A stretch of 64,000 nucleotides of DNA. Origin: Capsicum annuum. Its lineage: Eukaryota > Streptophyta > Magnoliopsida > Solanales > Solanaceae. The stretch spans positions 92,240,678-92,304,677 of the forward strand of contig NC_061118.1 of the NCBI RefSeq assembly GCF_002878395.1, given 5' to 3'. Each line of letters starts with the position of its first letter. The first letter of the stretch is position 1. Positions 11,800 through 24,278 of the stretch are shown piece by piece. The position numbers and the translations under genes were made by a program. The notes under the pieces were generated by a model, which did no database searches, was not told where the DNA came from, and saw only the letters and a program-made list of their open reading frames with translations.

Positions 11800-11944
11800 G
11801 TAATAAAGACACCCTTTAAAGATTAACCTTTGAGCTCTAATATAAGAAATAAATCTTCCCCTAGGAGCTAAAGAATAACCCTTTCATTTTGTTTTTGGCT
11901 CACCAAGGAACCTAAAGATGACCTTACGAGTTCAAGAGTCTAAA

Positions 11945-12240
11945 GATGCATAACAAGAATGAAATCAATCCATACTCAAAATCAAATCAAAACCCACCAT
12001 TCCCAACTCAAATAGATCTACCAAGGTCTACATGTTACCAACAGATACCACACACCCCTTATAAACCCATTAAGCAATGATCGAGTCTCCTACCAAGGTA
12101 AAAATAAATTAAGGATCAAAAATAATTTCTGAATCAAAACCAAAACACACAACTATATAAGGAGTCACATAAGAAAGAGTGGAGCTCGGATCAAGCAAAT
12201 AATATAAATCATAGAAAAAAAATTATAACGTACCAGTAAT
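11945..12240 (-). pseudogene. gypsy aspartic protease remnant
   Basis: On the minus strand near 12000-11950 one frame reads LILSMD, a stop (TGA where Trp is usual), then FHSCYASLDS. This corresponds to the LGMDWL-like end of the retroviral-type protease of Ty3/gypsy elements. Only this C-terminal part is recognisable, and the stop marks it as non-functional. Confidence 0.55.
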
Positions 12241-12399
12241 AACATTAAGTGATGCCTCAAATTCCTACCGGGATGCCAAAACATACAAACTGTTCCGACC
12301 AATACTAGAACCAGGAGCAGTAACAGAAGCAGCTACCACACCACCAGGTGTAGGAGCAGAAGATAAAGCCATCAAAATCTTATTCGCCCCTGTAGAAAC

Positions 12400-13165
12400 C
12401 TTGTTGACCGGATAATCCTTGAGCCTATGGACTACCTAGCCATACTTAAGGCACTTATCTCTACTTTCCTCACAGAATCCCCGATGAGAACAACCGTAGA
12501 ACAGATAAGGAAGGCATGAAGAAATAGACTGACCTCAGCTCTCCTAAGATTAAGCAACCTGAGCTAAAAAATTATCACCACCTTAGTAACGCATGTTGCC
12601 CGACTGCTGTGGTAAGGAGCACAGGCAGTAAAGAACAAACCAGAACTCTTCCACTTCTTTTTTTTTCAACTTGCTACTATCTCTACCACCTTGAGACTGC
12701 GCACCTCCCTGATAAAAAATTTGCCCCGATTTCTCTGCCTATCCCTAAATTCCACCTACTATCTCTTCTCATCTCAACCTACTGCATATGAACAGTCAAC
12801 CTAGACATGTCTATGTCTCTAATGACAAAAGCAGTCTTGCTCTCTAAAATGAGATCTCTATTCAGCCTAGAAGCGAACTTCCTCATTCTCGACCTCATAT
12901 CAGCCACAAAATCAGGAACATAACTTGACAATTGATGAAACTTCAAGGCATATTCCCTTACAAATATCCTCCATTGCCTGAGGTTCACAAACTCCTCCAT
13001 CTTAGCTTCCCTCAACTCTTGAGGAAAGAAACGATCTATGAAGGTATTAGAAAAGGCCTCCCACAACCCTTCCTCTTCTATATCACACTTATCTTTGTCC
13101 CACTTGTCATACCACTGATAAGCAATATCTTTGAGTTGATAAGATACAAAGCTAACTCCCTCCAT
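12400..13165 (-). pseudogene. gypsy gag (capsid region and decayed zinc knuckle)
   Basis: The frame 13165-12779 has YQLKDIAYQWYDKW, FSNTFIDRFFPQELREAKMEEF and VREYALKFHQLSSYVP, the usual order for a plant gypsy gag domain (retrotrans_gag). Further on, near 12460-12418, a degraded zinc knuckle reads CLKYG, stop, VVHRLKDY, with the final Cys changed to Tyr. Gag would coat the element's RNA. Stops and the knuckle loss show decay. Confidence 0.8.
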
Positions 13166-14022
13166 ATCAAAAGCCTACATAACCCAAAATATCTTCTCCA
13201 ATTCATCCAAGAAGCCTTATGGGTCTTCATCTACCTTCACTCCCATAAAAGTAGGAGGACCTATCTTCATAAATTGACCAACCCTTATGGCCTCAGCAGA
13301 AAAAGAACTAGCCACACCCCGCTCGGCATGAGCAGCAACCATCTGAGCAATAATATGGATAGACTGATGAAACTCCGCGTTCGTTACGTTACCCTAGGTA
13401 CCTGAGGAGCATTAAGAGGAATAGGAGAAACTTTAGAACAATCAGGAATAGGACAATGAGATCAAAGATGTACTCCAGACGTAGAAGGTACCCCTTCAAA
13501 ATTATCCCCAGATAAGGCAGAAGGATTCCTTTGCATTACAGATCAAGAAGGCATGATCTGAAAGACAAATAACCAAGGATTAGATACAAAGCTAACTCCC
13601 TCCATATCAAAAGCCTACATAACCCAAAATATCTTCTCCAATTCATCCAAGAAGCCCTATGGGTCTTCATCTACCTTCACTCCCATAAAAGTAGGAGGAC
13701 CTATCTTCATAAATTGACCAACCCTTGTGGCCTTAGTAGAAAAAGAACTAGCCACACCCCGCTCGGCATGAGCAGCAACCATCTGAGCAATAATATGGAT
13801 AGACTGACGAAACTCCGCGTTTGTTATGTTACCCTGAGGTACCTGAGGAGCAGTAAGAGGAATAAGAGAAACTTTAGAACAATCAGGAATAGGATAATGA
13901 GATCAAAGATGTACTCCAGACGTAGAAGGTACCCCTTCAAAATTATCCCCAGATAAGGCAGAAGGATTCCTTTGCATTACAGATCAAGGAGGCATGATCT
14001 GAAAGACAAATAACCAAGGATT
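13143..14022. repeat. Tandem 440-bp duplication inside the gypsy gag 5' region
   Basis: Positions 13143-13582 and 13583-14022 are near-identical direct copies, both starting GATACAAAGCTAACTCCC and both ending ACAAATAACCAAGGATTA. The unit covers the start of gag and leader DNA (minus strand). The few differences suggest the duplication is more recent than most decay in the element. Confidence 0.9.
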
Positions 14023-14168
14023 AGAAAACATTCCACGACTAAGAATTTCAAAAAAGTGAAACATTCCTAAGTGTCTTGCAACCTCTCTCTTATGAGTGTG
14101 GTGCACTACGCACCACTAAAAGAGACTCTACTCGACACGGCTTTGTGGACTTTCCAGTTGACCATGAA

Positions 14169-14187
14169 CCTAAATCTCTAATACCAA
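14169..14187 (-). promoter_or_regulatory. Primer binding site of the truncated gypsy element
   Basis: On the minus strand the sequence TTGGTATTAGAG next to the LTR end matches, with one change, the TGGTATCAGAGC site complementary to initiator-Met tRNA. It fixes the element's orientation and the inner edge of its 5' LTR. Confidence 0.75.
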
Positions 14188-14189
14188 CT

Positions 14190-15659
14190 TATCACGACCC
14201 GAACCAGGGCCTAAATGTAATGGACAACCCAAGTCCAATAAAGATCGGGGACCGCGCTCGTAACCCAACCCAGCCGCCTATTACAGCCTCATATGAGCTA
14301 AATTTTAAACATATAACAAGATAGCATTATTGTTTACATCAAGACTATAGGATAGTATCACGACCGCGATCGGCTCAACCGAGTCTAATGGTACCAAACC
14401 CAACCATCCATACCATACCAAACCAAAGAAAATATTAAAATATAATATAATAATCAATCCCAAAATCTAAGATGATGGAATAGTGAGAAATTATGTCTGA
14501 TGATGCCAGCCTCCCAGCTTATTCCAATGCCAAGGTCGATACTAATACTGTTCCCACCAATACCAACCCCCAAAAGTACCACAAAGCGTTTATCCAAAAG
14601 AATACAGATAATCGGTTGGGATATGTGTAACTCCCCAAGAACCTATCCTGAGATGTCACATGGTGCTCAAGGCCACACGTGGCCTCAAGATAACCTTGTA
14701 AGCCTGTCATCACTTTCAGAACTCATTATAGAGAAAATCATGCTAAGATAAAGAGGAATAACCATGTCATAAACATACTAAAATATGAAGTAATACTACC
14801 CTGTACAAACAAAATACTGAAATCTCTGTACACGCTGGTACACTAGTCTGACAAAGCCTCTACTACATAGAACTGAGGATCCATTGGGACAGATCTCCAA
14901 CTGACTCGTACTGAACTGAAAGTAAACAACTATCTATTAACAATACAAAATTAGAGACACAGGTCCTCAAACCATGAGGACTCACCAACTGCAAAAATGT
15001 AGATGAAGGTACTCAAAGATCACTATCGCTGCTGAGACTGAGCACCTGAACCTATATCATGAAGAAATATAGAATACAAAGGAGTATGAGAGTCAGTACT
15101 TGGGAATGTACTGAGTATGTGGAGGTGGATGTAACATTTTAAATAATATCATAAATGTATAAGAAAATTATGCATGCTGGCAATAATATATCTCTTCGCT
15201 TGAATTATCTAAAATATCATTTCCGAAAGTCATTAGTAATAACATATGCTTAATAAATGTCATAAATCATTTAACTCAACTCAAACTCTTTGATTCATGA
15301 CTTAGAGTGACTCGGTATCTCATGGTACTTAGATCATTATAGATGTGGGAGTTTCTTATAACCGACATAACTACACCATGTGACCACATGGAGTCCAACG
15401 TTTTGCCCTCCTAAGAAGAGAACCCCATATTGGCGGGGGTATCATATTTTTGCCAGGGAGTACAACCTCAATCTTGTTATCATAATCCCATACTCGGCCT
15501 CTGACCCAAAATTATCAATATAAATCCTACGGTGGCACATAGTTTTGAAGAAATACCACATTTCCTGCTCGGTGCTAAATACTCCTCCCAGACAGCTTAG
15601 AACGCGTGAGGAAATTCACCTTAATCAATATCAACTCATGGGTCTATTTTAAAGACCAA

Positions 15660-15706
<47 letters not shown>

Positions 15707-17120
15707 TCTGCAAATCATAAACATCTTGTGGATTCCTAACCCGACTCAACTCAATACAATCTTTTTTTTCAAATCATTTTTAAATATCAAAGCTTCAAGG
15801 AAACATCATAGGACTCATTCTTGACTTTCAATATCAAATATCTATATATATATTCAATAGTCAAATTTCTCATGGAAAGGCATAACTGATGACACTTGTC
15901 TTAAATCGCTTAGAAATCATCAATACGTAATGACAATATACAACTCATGAAATAAATTCTTAATTTAAGAAACATGATGGTGAAATAATCATAAATATCA
16001 AAATTATTCAACTCAAATCTCATAAATCATAAATAAAGAAATTTGGGTGTAAACCCACTTGCAAAATCATGTAAATCAATAATAGAAAGTAAATCTTTAG
16101 CCACAAGAACGAAAGGAGTGTTCTTGTTCAAGCCCCACATACCTTGGATTATAATTTTGGAGATGTAGAAACTTGTTTAGAACTTCTTCCTTACATTTTT
16201 TGAGTTAATATCCTTGATGCCTTTGACTAGGGGAGCTTAATTCTTGGCCAACTTGGAGAAATCTATGGAAGATCCTTGAATTTCTTGGAAGAAGATTGAA
16301 TTTTTGAGTTTTGGAAGAAACACTAATTTTTAGATGTTTCTTGTAAGAGAAAAGGAGAAAAATGAATGGATATTCTCTACTAGGATATATATATAAGACC
16401 ATAAGGGAAAGAAATGACCAAAGTTCCCTTTTTGAAAAAGCTGAAATTTACAGATCAGGGCATGTGACGGTCGATCTGACGGTCTGTCAAGTCTCCTGAC
16501 GGTCCACCAGATCGTTCGTCACTCGAGTGCTAAAACTGGAACGTTTTGCCTCGATGTGATGGTCAAAGTGATGATCCGTCAGGAAATTGATGGTCTACCA
16601 AGTTGTCCGTCACTCGAGGGCTAGAAATGAAATATTCTATCTCGACCTGATGGACCCCTCGATGGTCCGTCAATTTTTTTGACGGTCCACCATCTTGGCT
16701 GTCACACGATGACTAGGAAGAGGGGTCACTGCCTTGACCTGATGGGACACTTAACGGTCTACCAAGGACCTGACAGTCTGCCAAGTCGACCATCAGACCT
16801 GGGCGATCCGATATCACTGAGTAAAACGGCTATAACTCCCTCGTTTGAAGTCAGATTTTAATGAAATCAGTATCGATGGAAAGCTTATTCAATGCTCTAT
16901 ATGAAAATAGTAGAAATTAGAGAAATACAATATGGTTTAAACATCAATCACTTTGAAAGTCATACATATCCACTCAAAAGATGGATTTAGGCTTATAAAA
17001 CATGCCTCCAACCATAGCCAAAATCAATATCCAAAATAAAAACAAAATGTCTAGAATGTCCATATCATGAAATGGAGCCTTTTGAAAAGATGAAAGATCA
17101 CCACTTAAATCTAATTGTTG
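14190..17120 (-). repeat. 5' LTR of the truncated gypsy element
   Basis: About 2.9 kb between the primer site and a poorly defined right edge. It includes a region at 16458-16810 built of short dyads (GACGGTC, GATCCGTCA, TCACTCGAG variants) and an (AT)21 microsatellite at 15663-15704. Its inner end on the minus strand reads GGGTCGTGATAAG, close to the GGGTCGTGACA end common in such LTRs. No partner LTR survives in the window, so the length is an estimate. Confidence 0.55.
15663..15704. repeat. (AT)21 microsatellite
   Basis: A pure AT dinucleotide run inside LTR DNA. It creates a spurious Ile-Tyr-rich frame. Confidence 0.95.
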
Positions 17121-17164
17121 TACCCAAGTCAATCACTATGTAGAAGAAGTTGAACTATCGATTT

Positions 17165-18475
17165 TTGCATAGCATGGGTATATGGTCGCCAATAGATAAG
17201 TTAGCGAGTGACCGCTAGTATGTATCTTAAGATAAGGATAAAGTAATGTTATTTAAACAACCAAGTAAAACCATTCATGATGCATACAACCATACATATA
17301 TATAATAAGTGCTAGGAAAGGGAATCCGTGTTTAGCAAGCATTTAAAACCTTTTACCTGGATTGTGTAACCTTGTCGTTCAACCACAGCCTGGGTCATTT
17401 GGGTTCAGCTCCCCTGCTGAAAGAGTCATAGTGCATGTAGCCATGTAGCCGCACGACTAGGAAATATCCCATGGCATGATTAGTACATCCCTCTATATAA
17501 AATGTGACACTCGCATGTGGACATTAAAAACCCCTCATATCGGCAAATATGAGTTTTCAGTTTTGGTCTCGGGGAACCTTCACCTTCCACAGCTTAGTTA
17601 CACATCCCGTCATTAATGTGTCCAAATTTAAACCATGTCCAAACAAATCGAATTACTATTTATTAACCAATTCCATTTATAAGTGGTATCGGAATACCAA
17701 CCATATTTTCAAGATTTATTCATAGCCAAACTATTTAGGTTAAGGGGACTCCCAAAGTGCCCTATCTGTTTACCGTATTAACCTCTTCGGAGACTTTCAT
17801 GTACTCCATAAGCAAAACTAATAAGCCTTTAACCTTTGTAAACCATTTATGGTTTCATGCATAAGTTTAAAACAAGCAAGAGTTCCATTTAAAGAAGTTA
17901 ATGCAGTGAACATATCTTTATAAGAATTTTATCAAATACCTTGGGGGCATAATATGACCAAAACCAATTTCAAAGACCATTAAACCATTACCGTGCAATC
18001 CAATTGCCAAAAACCACCATCAATGCATATTAAAGCACAATTAAACCATAGGAAACTAAAACAAAACCATTATAAACAAAACCCTCATTTTATAGTTGGA
18101 AACCATAAACCATGCTATATTGAAACCATGAAAACAACCATAAATTCTTGCTTTTTTAGAAATAAGAAGTAGGTAAGAGACACATGCCATGAATCGAGAA
18201 AAATGATGGAACAAAATCACCAAAACAAGCCCCAATGCAATCCCCAAGTTGAAACCCTAGCTCTCTTGCCCCAAAAGCTCTTGAGAGAATTATTGAATGT
18301 TTAGGAATAGTTTTCTATGTGTTAATGAATAGAATAATAGGGTAAATAACCTTTTAAGTGTAATAAAAGTTGTGGGTCATAATTAGGGTAAGTAGAAAAA
18401 TGTCCAGAATACCCCTACTAAAGTCCCTTAAATACCTGTCACAGTAATATGACTGACTGTAACACCCCAATTTTC
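17165..18475 (-). repeat. LTR-like sequence, probably a solo or partial gypsy LTR
   Basis: The minus strand begins GGGGTGTTACAGTCAGTC and runs through a polypurine, CTCTCAAGAGC-containing leader-like stretch and GCTAGGGTTTCAAC, resembling the transcribed part of Solanaceae gypsy LTRs. No PBS, PPT or coding region is attached. The next element (18476) appears inserted at its right side. Boundaries and identity are inferred. Confidence 0.35.
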
Positions 18476-19354
18476 TGAACCAAAATGCTACATGGTGCTC
18501 ATGACACCGAAGGACCACAAGCTAACCCATGAATGATATATGTACCTGTATACTGCATAATATATCATAAAATGTAGAAACATGAACACGAAAGGCCATA
18601 AAATTCGAACTGAATAAACATCTGATAACAAAATGTCTAAAAAAGGTATAACAATACCAAAACAAGTCATAAATACTAAAAATAATGAGATCTAAATATT
18701 TAATATGACATCTAGTCTGAAAGCCTCTAACTGAACTGACTAAGAAGTTGAAGGAACATGTCTCCAACTAACTTCATCTAGCAACTGAATAGTAAATATA
18801 GCAATAATCATATCGTCCTCGAATGAGAAAGACTTACTACAAACTCTGAACACTGGAATGCTACTGTTGATCTGGTGTAACATAAGAGAAAGCACCATAG
18901 CGCAAATAATTTAGTACGTCTGAATGTACTGAGTATACGAGTGAGGTAGGCTAAATGCAAAGGGTTATATACATGAACAATGCTGACTAATATGAATGTG
19001 AGAATACATACATGCATACATAACTATAACTGAACTCGTGAAGATACTGACTACTGAGTCTGAATACTGACAACATGAGTGTACTGATACTGAGATACTG
19101 AATAGCTGAACGACTATTTTTGACAATTCAAATTATAAAGAACTGGTCAGGTTGACTGTGTTTGACAATCCTAAAGCTGAATATTGATATCATGAATTCT
19201 GATAACTGATATGACTGATACATGAGTTCATAAAACTGATATAACTGTAATGATCAGCCTAACCAATGTAACTGATACTGAGCGACTATATCTGACAGTC
19301 TAAGTTCTGATGAAACTATCTGAGTTCTGTTCTACTTAGAGTAACTAAATCTGA

Positions 19355-19910
19355 GATCAATCCTATCTAGCGGGTGATCATGAGTATACTGATAATAAGA
19401 AAATTTGACTTAGTCTAAGACCAGCCCTATCTAGCAGGTGATCTTTAAATCTAATGATTCTGATACTGATTAATCGTAGTTGAGATCAGTCCTAGCTAAT
19501 GGGTGATCTTGAAGTCTATTTACAATGATAAGCTTTGACTATATCTAACAGTATTGAATCTGTACTACTAAGCTGAGTTGACTGTATCTGACATTCCTAA
19601 ATCTGTAACTAAAACTGTGGGATGTGTTCATTTAACAGACATGCCCCAAGATAAGTGAACAGGGGTCCAATCTCTGCCCTAATTGGAAGTGTGTCAGTAC
19701 CGCACCACCAGTAAAGACATCTGTTATGGAGTCAGTCCTAATCTAGTGGGTGACACCTAAGATCAATCCTATACATATAAATATGCTAACAGGGGACCCC
19801 TGAGTATGTCAATCCTATCTAACGGGTGACATCTCGTACCTACGCTGGCTACATAGTTCTGGAACTTAAGGATTGCTTCTAGGTATCTCAGTCCTATTCT
19901 AGTGGGTGAG
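19355..19910. repeat. Array of small hairpins in the 3' LTR
   Basis: Seven spaced copies of a unit with loop TCCTATCTAGCGGG or close variants. Most loops are closed by complementary bases that differ between copies: GATCA/TGATC (19355-19379), AGATCA/TGATCT, GTCA/TGAC, ATGTCA/TGACAT, and CTCA/TGAG (19887-19910). One copy has a mismatch and one is too degenerate to pair. The same set is in the other LTR at 25189-25744. Confidence 0.75.
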
Positions 19911-21194
19911 TCCCCATCCCTAGGCTCGCTCGGTACTGAATCCTACTCTCATCTAAAAGACACTGAACTGAATAATTGCGCTGAACTAAATAACTTAACT
20001 TAACTGATTTGCTGAACTGATACTGATTAACTGAACTAAAAATAGTGGTATTGTTTAGCAGAGCTAAAATTGAGTTTACTGGATTCCGATGACTGATGGA
20101 ATGTACTGAGTTTTGAGGACTGGCTGAGAGTACTGAAGTTACTGAGATTGACTTTGAATACTGAGGTTACAGATATTACTGAGCACTGAGATCACTGAGA
20201 TTACTAAACTACTGAGATTACTAAGGTTATTGGATTTTCCTGAGTCATATGACTGACTAAATTCTATAGATCATGGCTTAATTGAGAGTATCGTGATAAA
20301 ATTACATGGCTCTAGGCACAAAACTATAGTTTTCGGGTACCAATACCCCCAGGACCTAATGGAAGGAAACTGACACAATATGACTGACTTGATCATAATA
20401 TTGGAGTCCACAATTCACATTATCATAAATAGAGAATATTATACATCATGTAGTTCCTCAAAATATTAAGCATGGCAGGGAGTACATAGCTAAATTTCAT
20501 GTGCATATTGTATATCTCCATTATCATACATACTTCATACCACAACAATAACAACACATGAAAAGCATGAAATTTATATTAAAGTATATAGCCAACATGG
20601 ACTTGTCATTTAGATATCATGGAACCATATAAACATAAATTTAGCATTCTAAGCATTTTATTTAACACCTTGCATGCAATATTTAAGGCATAGGTGTGTT
20701 TCATAACTTGTACCATTTTACACCATCTAAGGTTCATAGTTTTCAACTAACAAGCATATATATTCCATGAAAACACCGTTAGATATTATCTTGAAACTTA
20801 AACAACAATCATCAACATGTACATGCTCATATCACCATAAAAAAATTCATAAAATAGTATTTATAACATGATTCTTGAGCTCTATAAACGGATTAGATCC
20901 ATAGATGAACACTACGCATACCTTAGAAAGGAAACCTTGATGATTTGCTGGAGAGATCTTGGATTGAGAAACTTAATTCTTGATTATCTTGGAAAAATGC
21001 TTGAATCTTGCTTTTGAGAGATGAGTTTGATGGAAACCCTAATCTTGTGGTTGAGAACGTAAGAGAGGGTTTTTAAGATACTTAACTGAAGAAAAATGAG
21101 AAAAATTACACCTCTTTAGGGTTATAAGTCATGGTAAATGATGGTAAAAGACCAAAATACCCTTATGAAATAAATTCCCAGTTGCTGAAAATAA

Positions 21195-21590
21195 TAGCTG
21201 ACGATATTTGTGACAAGGCGTCAAAAATATGGTAAGTCATCAAAAATATCGTCACACAGAAGCTGGATTCTGCCTAAGGCTGACGATATTTGTGACATGG
21301 CATCAAAAATGTGGTAAGCCATCAAAAATATTGTCACGCAGAAGATGAATTCTATCTAAGTCTAACGACATTTGTGACATGGCGTCAAAAATGTGGTAAG
21401 CCGTTAAAAATGTCGTCACATAGAAGCTGGATTCTACCTAAGGCTGACGACATTTGTGACATGGCGTCAAAAATATGGTAAGCTACCATGAATGTCGTCA
21501 CTTAGGAGCTATTTTCTGCCTAAGGCTGACGAACTTCATGATAGAGCATCACAAATGTGGTAAGCTACCACGAATGTCGTCACACTATTT
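21195..21590. repeat. 83-bp tandem repeats in the 3' LTR
   Basis: About five head-to-tail units, each with GCTGACGACATTTGTGACA, a GGCGTCAAAAATGTGGTAAG block and an inverted AATGTCGTCAC end. GACGACATTT and AAATGTCGTC are complementary, so each unit can fold. The equivalent array in the 5' LTR is at 27028-27420. Confidence 0.8.
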
Positions 21591-21944
21591 CCAGCCTGAC
21601 ATGCTGGAGTAAAATAGGAATAACTCTTTGCTCCGATATCAGATTTAGGCTATATTGGTATCGCTGGAAATATAATTCAATTATCTATCTGTTGGTAGGT
21701 CATGATCTTAAAAATTCCAAGTATAATGAGAGATATACTCGTTTGAAGATGACTATACTAATATCCTTCTCAAGAATTCAATCGGTAAGGAATGTTTTGA
21801 ATCGTCTGATAGTTGGGAGTTATTTGAAGCCTTAATACACATCTAAATTAATCATAAAACTATAAAAGAACCATGATGTACTATGCATGACCTTGGTACA
21901 TGGCTCTAATATCAGTTTGGATTTTTTTTGGGGTATTACAATAT

Positions 21945-21955
21945 CTCCCCCTTGG
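21945..21955 (-). promoter_or_regulatory. Polypurine tract of the gag-only element
   Basis: On the minus strand CCAAGGGGGAG lies immediately before the LTR start, next to CATTCGAGGACGAATGTTT, a motif often found beside the polypurine tract of Solanaceae gypsy elements. This would prime plus-strand DNA synthesis. Confidence 0.75.
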
Positions 21956-22959
21956 AAACATTCGTCCTCGAATGATGACTACTTAAGAAGGGAGAAAATA
22001 TAAAATGACGCATATATAGCATGAATAACTGATCATGATTTCATGGGTGACATGATTGAAAACTGAGCATATCATACTGTACATGCATATCTGATGCATG
22101 AGTAGCTGATTTATGAATGTAGGACTGAGTGTTTCGATAAACTGAGTTTCTCAAACTGAGAATGCATATCTGATGCTTAACTGATAAGTTGAATCCATGT
22201 ATATCTAATGGATGATTATATGACTGACATGATACCTGAATGCATGACTAAAAGTACTGATAAGCTGACCACGCATATCTGATGCGTGAATACATGACTG
22301 AACTGACTCACGAATATGCGACTGAACATGCAATGGTAAAGACACTAAGATTGAACTGAACATGAGAACATGACTGATTCTGCTACGTGACATATGGACT
22401 GAAGATCATAAACTGAATGAACCTCTGAATACTTGACTTACAGCTGAGGTCTAACTTGAAGGTCAACTTATAAGTACCCTCTATTCTAGACTGAATTCGT
22501 TATGCAAGGAGAAATTAAAGGATCTGAGGCATGAAAGCATTAAGAGAAAGTGGGGTATCTCCTCCCTGGGACGCTATGTCCCTCTAAGAACGCTTACCTT
22601 ACGGAGATACTGGGTGATGCACAGGGTATCTACAAACTAGATTATAACTAAACTTTGGGAGTCTAAAACTAATACATGATAGATGAGATAAACTGAACTT
22701 ACAACTACTAGGAGGTTCTACCTTGAAATAGTTACTTTCTCTAAGATTTTGGATAGCATGAATAGATGCAAGGATGAGAAAACAAGCTATAAAAATCTGA
22801 CTACTCGATTGCTAAACTGACTTGCTGGCTTTACTAGCTAACTCATACTGAAACATATGCTCGAATGAAAGAAAGAGATCTAACAATGCATACTATAAAT
22901 ATGAAAGACTGGTAACATACCCGAATCTAAGTCAGGGAAACTTTCTGGATTAGGGCAGG

Positions 22960-24066
22960 TCTAGAGTGCATAAAGTCTATTCTGACGCTGACCACTATTG
23001 GTACCTTGCTGACGCAACTCATTACCCCTCTGTGCTAGAACTCTGTACTCTCGCATCCTATGGTTTGTCTTGCCATACCCAAAGCATACATCACTGCCTA
23101 CCATACATACACCTAGATGATTCTTACCATACTCTTTGCAAAGCGGATAAGTAAAACCTTTATTTTTACTACCCTGGGCCTCAGAGCCTGGCGCTCCATC
23201 ATAACGGTCATTTCTAGACTTAAGTGCTGGTATACTAGCTGATAATAGAGCTGGGACTGAAAATTTCTAACTATGCTGAGAATGGTTACCACCCTATGAC
23301 TTAGGCTGAGCAAAGCGGAAACTACCTGTCCTTGCTCTCTTACTCTATCTCTCTCTCGTCCTAATTTTTTACTCCTCTATCTACTGAGCATGTATCATAA
23401 GTCTGGCTAAAGTCATATCACTATTCAACATGGAATATCTTCACTAATTTACCACACTATCATTCACCCCTGACACAAACTTACTCATCTTAGCTCTACC
23501 GTCTGCAACCACATGAGGGGCATATCTGGCTAATTGAGTAAACTTGAGAGAATACTCCTTTACCGTCTTACTGCCCTACCTAAGGTTGATGAACTCTAGT
23601 ACCTTAGCTTCTCTAAGCTCTAGCGAAAAGAATCTATTAAGGAAAGAAGAGGCAAACTTCTCCCACTCTATAGGGCCTGCATCATCTAACCTTTCTGACT
23701 TTCACTGCTTATACCAAGTATGAGAGACATCCTATAATTGGTATATGGCTAACTCAGCACTCTGAATAGTATTAACCCTCATAACATCTGTCATATTCTA
23801 AATTTGATCTAGGAATTCATGCGGGCCCTTATTTGACTTAGACCCTGTAAAGGAAGGAGGATTCATTTAGGTGAAGTCCCAAATTCTAGCTGCAGCTGAA
23901 TTGGACACTGGGTTGGTTGGAATGATAGCTGGTCATTTATTCTGGGCAGCGACTGACTGATAAAGAGTGGTGAATGCAGCCCTGAACTCCGCATGAGAAA
24001 CATGATCGCCCAAAGGGTCTTTGGGCTGAGGGGCTGACTGATTCCCATTTCTTCTTTTAGGAGGCA
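22960..24066 (-). pseudogene. gypsy gag of the gag-only element
   Basis: The minus strand starts ATG at 24066 with MPPKRRNGNQSAPQPKDP and FRAAFTTLYQSVAAQNK, then meets a stop. Further on, around 23690-23440, one frame reads WEKFASSFLNRFFS, LREAKVLEFINLR, stop, KEYSLKFTQLARYAPHVV, the gypsy gag core. A zinc-knuckle remnant at about 23080-23040 reads CFGYGKTNHRMREY, with the last Cys lost. The order of domains is normal, but stops show the copy is dead. Nothing after gag is recognisable before the polypurine tract. Confidence 0.75.
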
Positions 24067-24260
24067 TGTCTGTAGAATAAAGAAAGAAATGGATTAGACT
24101 GAGATTATGCTCACTGAAACGACAAGAATACTGAAGGAAGGGAAACTATTCCTAAAGCATCTCATAGCCTTCTGCACATAAATGTGGTGCACAACACACG
24201 CATGTACAAGACTCTACTAGATGTAGCTTTCAAACTTCCTAGGACTCTATTGAACCTTAG

Positions 24261-24272
24261 GCTCTGATTCCA
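24261..24272 (-). promoter_or_regulatory. Primer binding site of the gag-only element
   Basis: TGGAATCAGAGC on the minus strand, six bases from the LTR end, differs by one base from the initiator-Met tRNA complementary site. Confidence 0.8.
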
Positions 24273-24278
24273 AGTTTG

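Larger units (their letters stand above)
10336..17120 (-). mobile_element. Decayed Ty3/gypsy retrotransposon, truncated (gag-pol plus 5' LTR)
   Basis: Minus-strand order from right to left is LTR (about 14190-17120), primer site (14169-14187, reads TTGGTATTAGAG, initiator-Met tRNA type), gag, zinc knuckle, protease, RT and RNase H. It stops near 10336, just past the RNase H-to-integrase linker, so integrase and the 3' LTR are absent. All coding parts hold stops and frame breaks, so it is dead. RT and RNase H motifs look chromovirus-like (Del/Tekay type), inferred by eye. The right LTR boundary is uncertain. Confidence 0.75.
18476..21940 (-). repeat. 3' LTR of the gag-only gypsy element
   Basis: About 3465 bp. 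On the plus strand it runs TGAACC to TTACA. It contains ACTGA-rich degenerate repeats (19000-20300), a group of conserved small hairpins (19355-19910) and about five tandem units of 83 bp (21195-21590). It aligns almost throughout with 24279-27622 and extends about 150 bp further at the right. Confidence 0.85.

Noticed and set aside
18458..18475. A plus-strand LTR start (TGTAACACCCC)
   Set aside because: Only 18 bases separate it from the minus-strand LTR at 18476, and no polypurine tract precedes it. It is more likely part of the older LTR-like DNA on its left.
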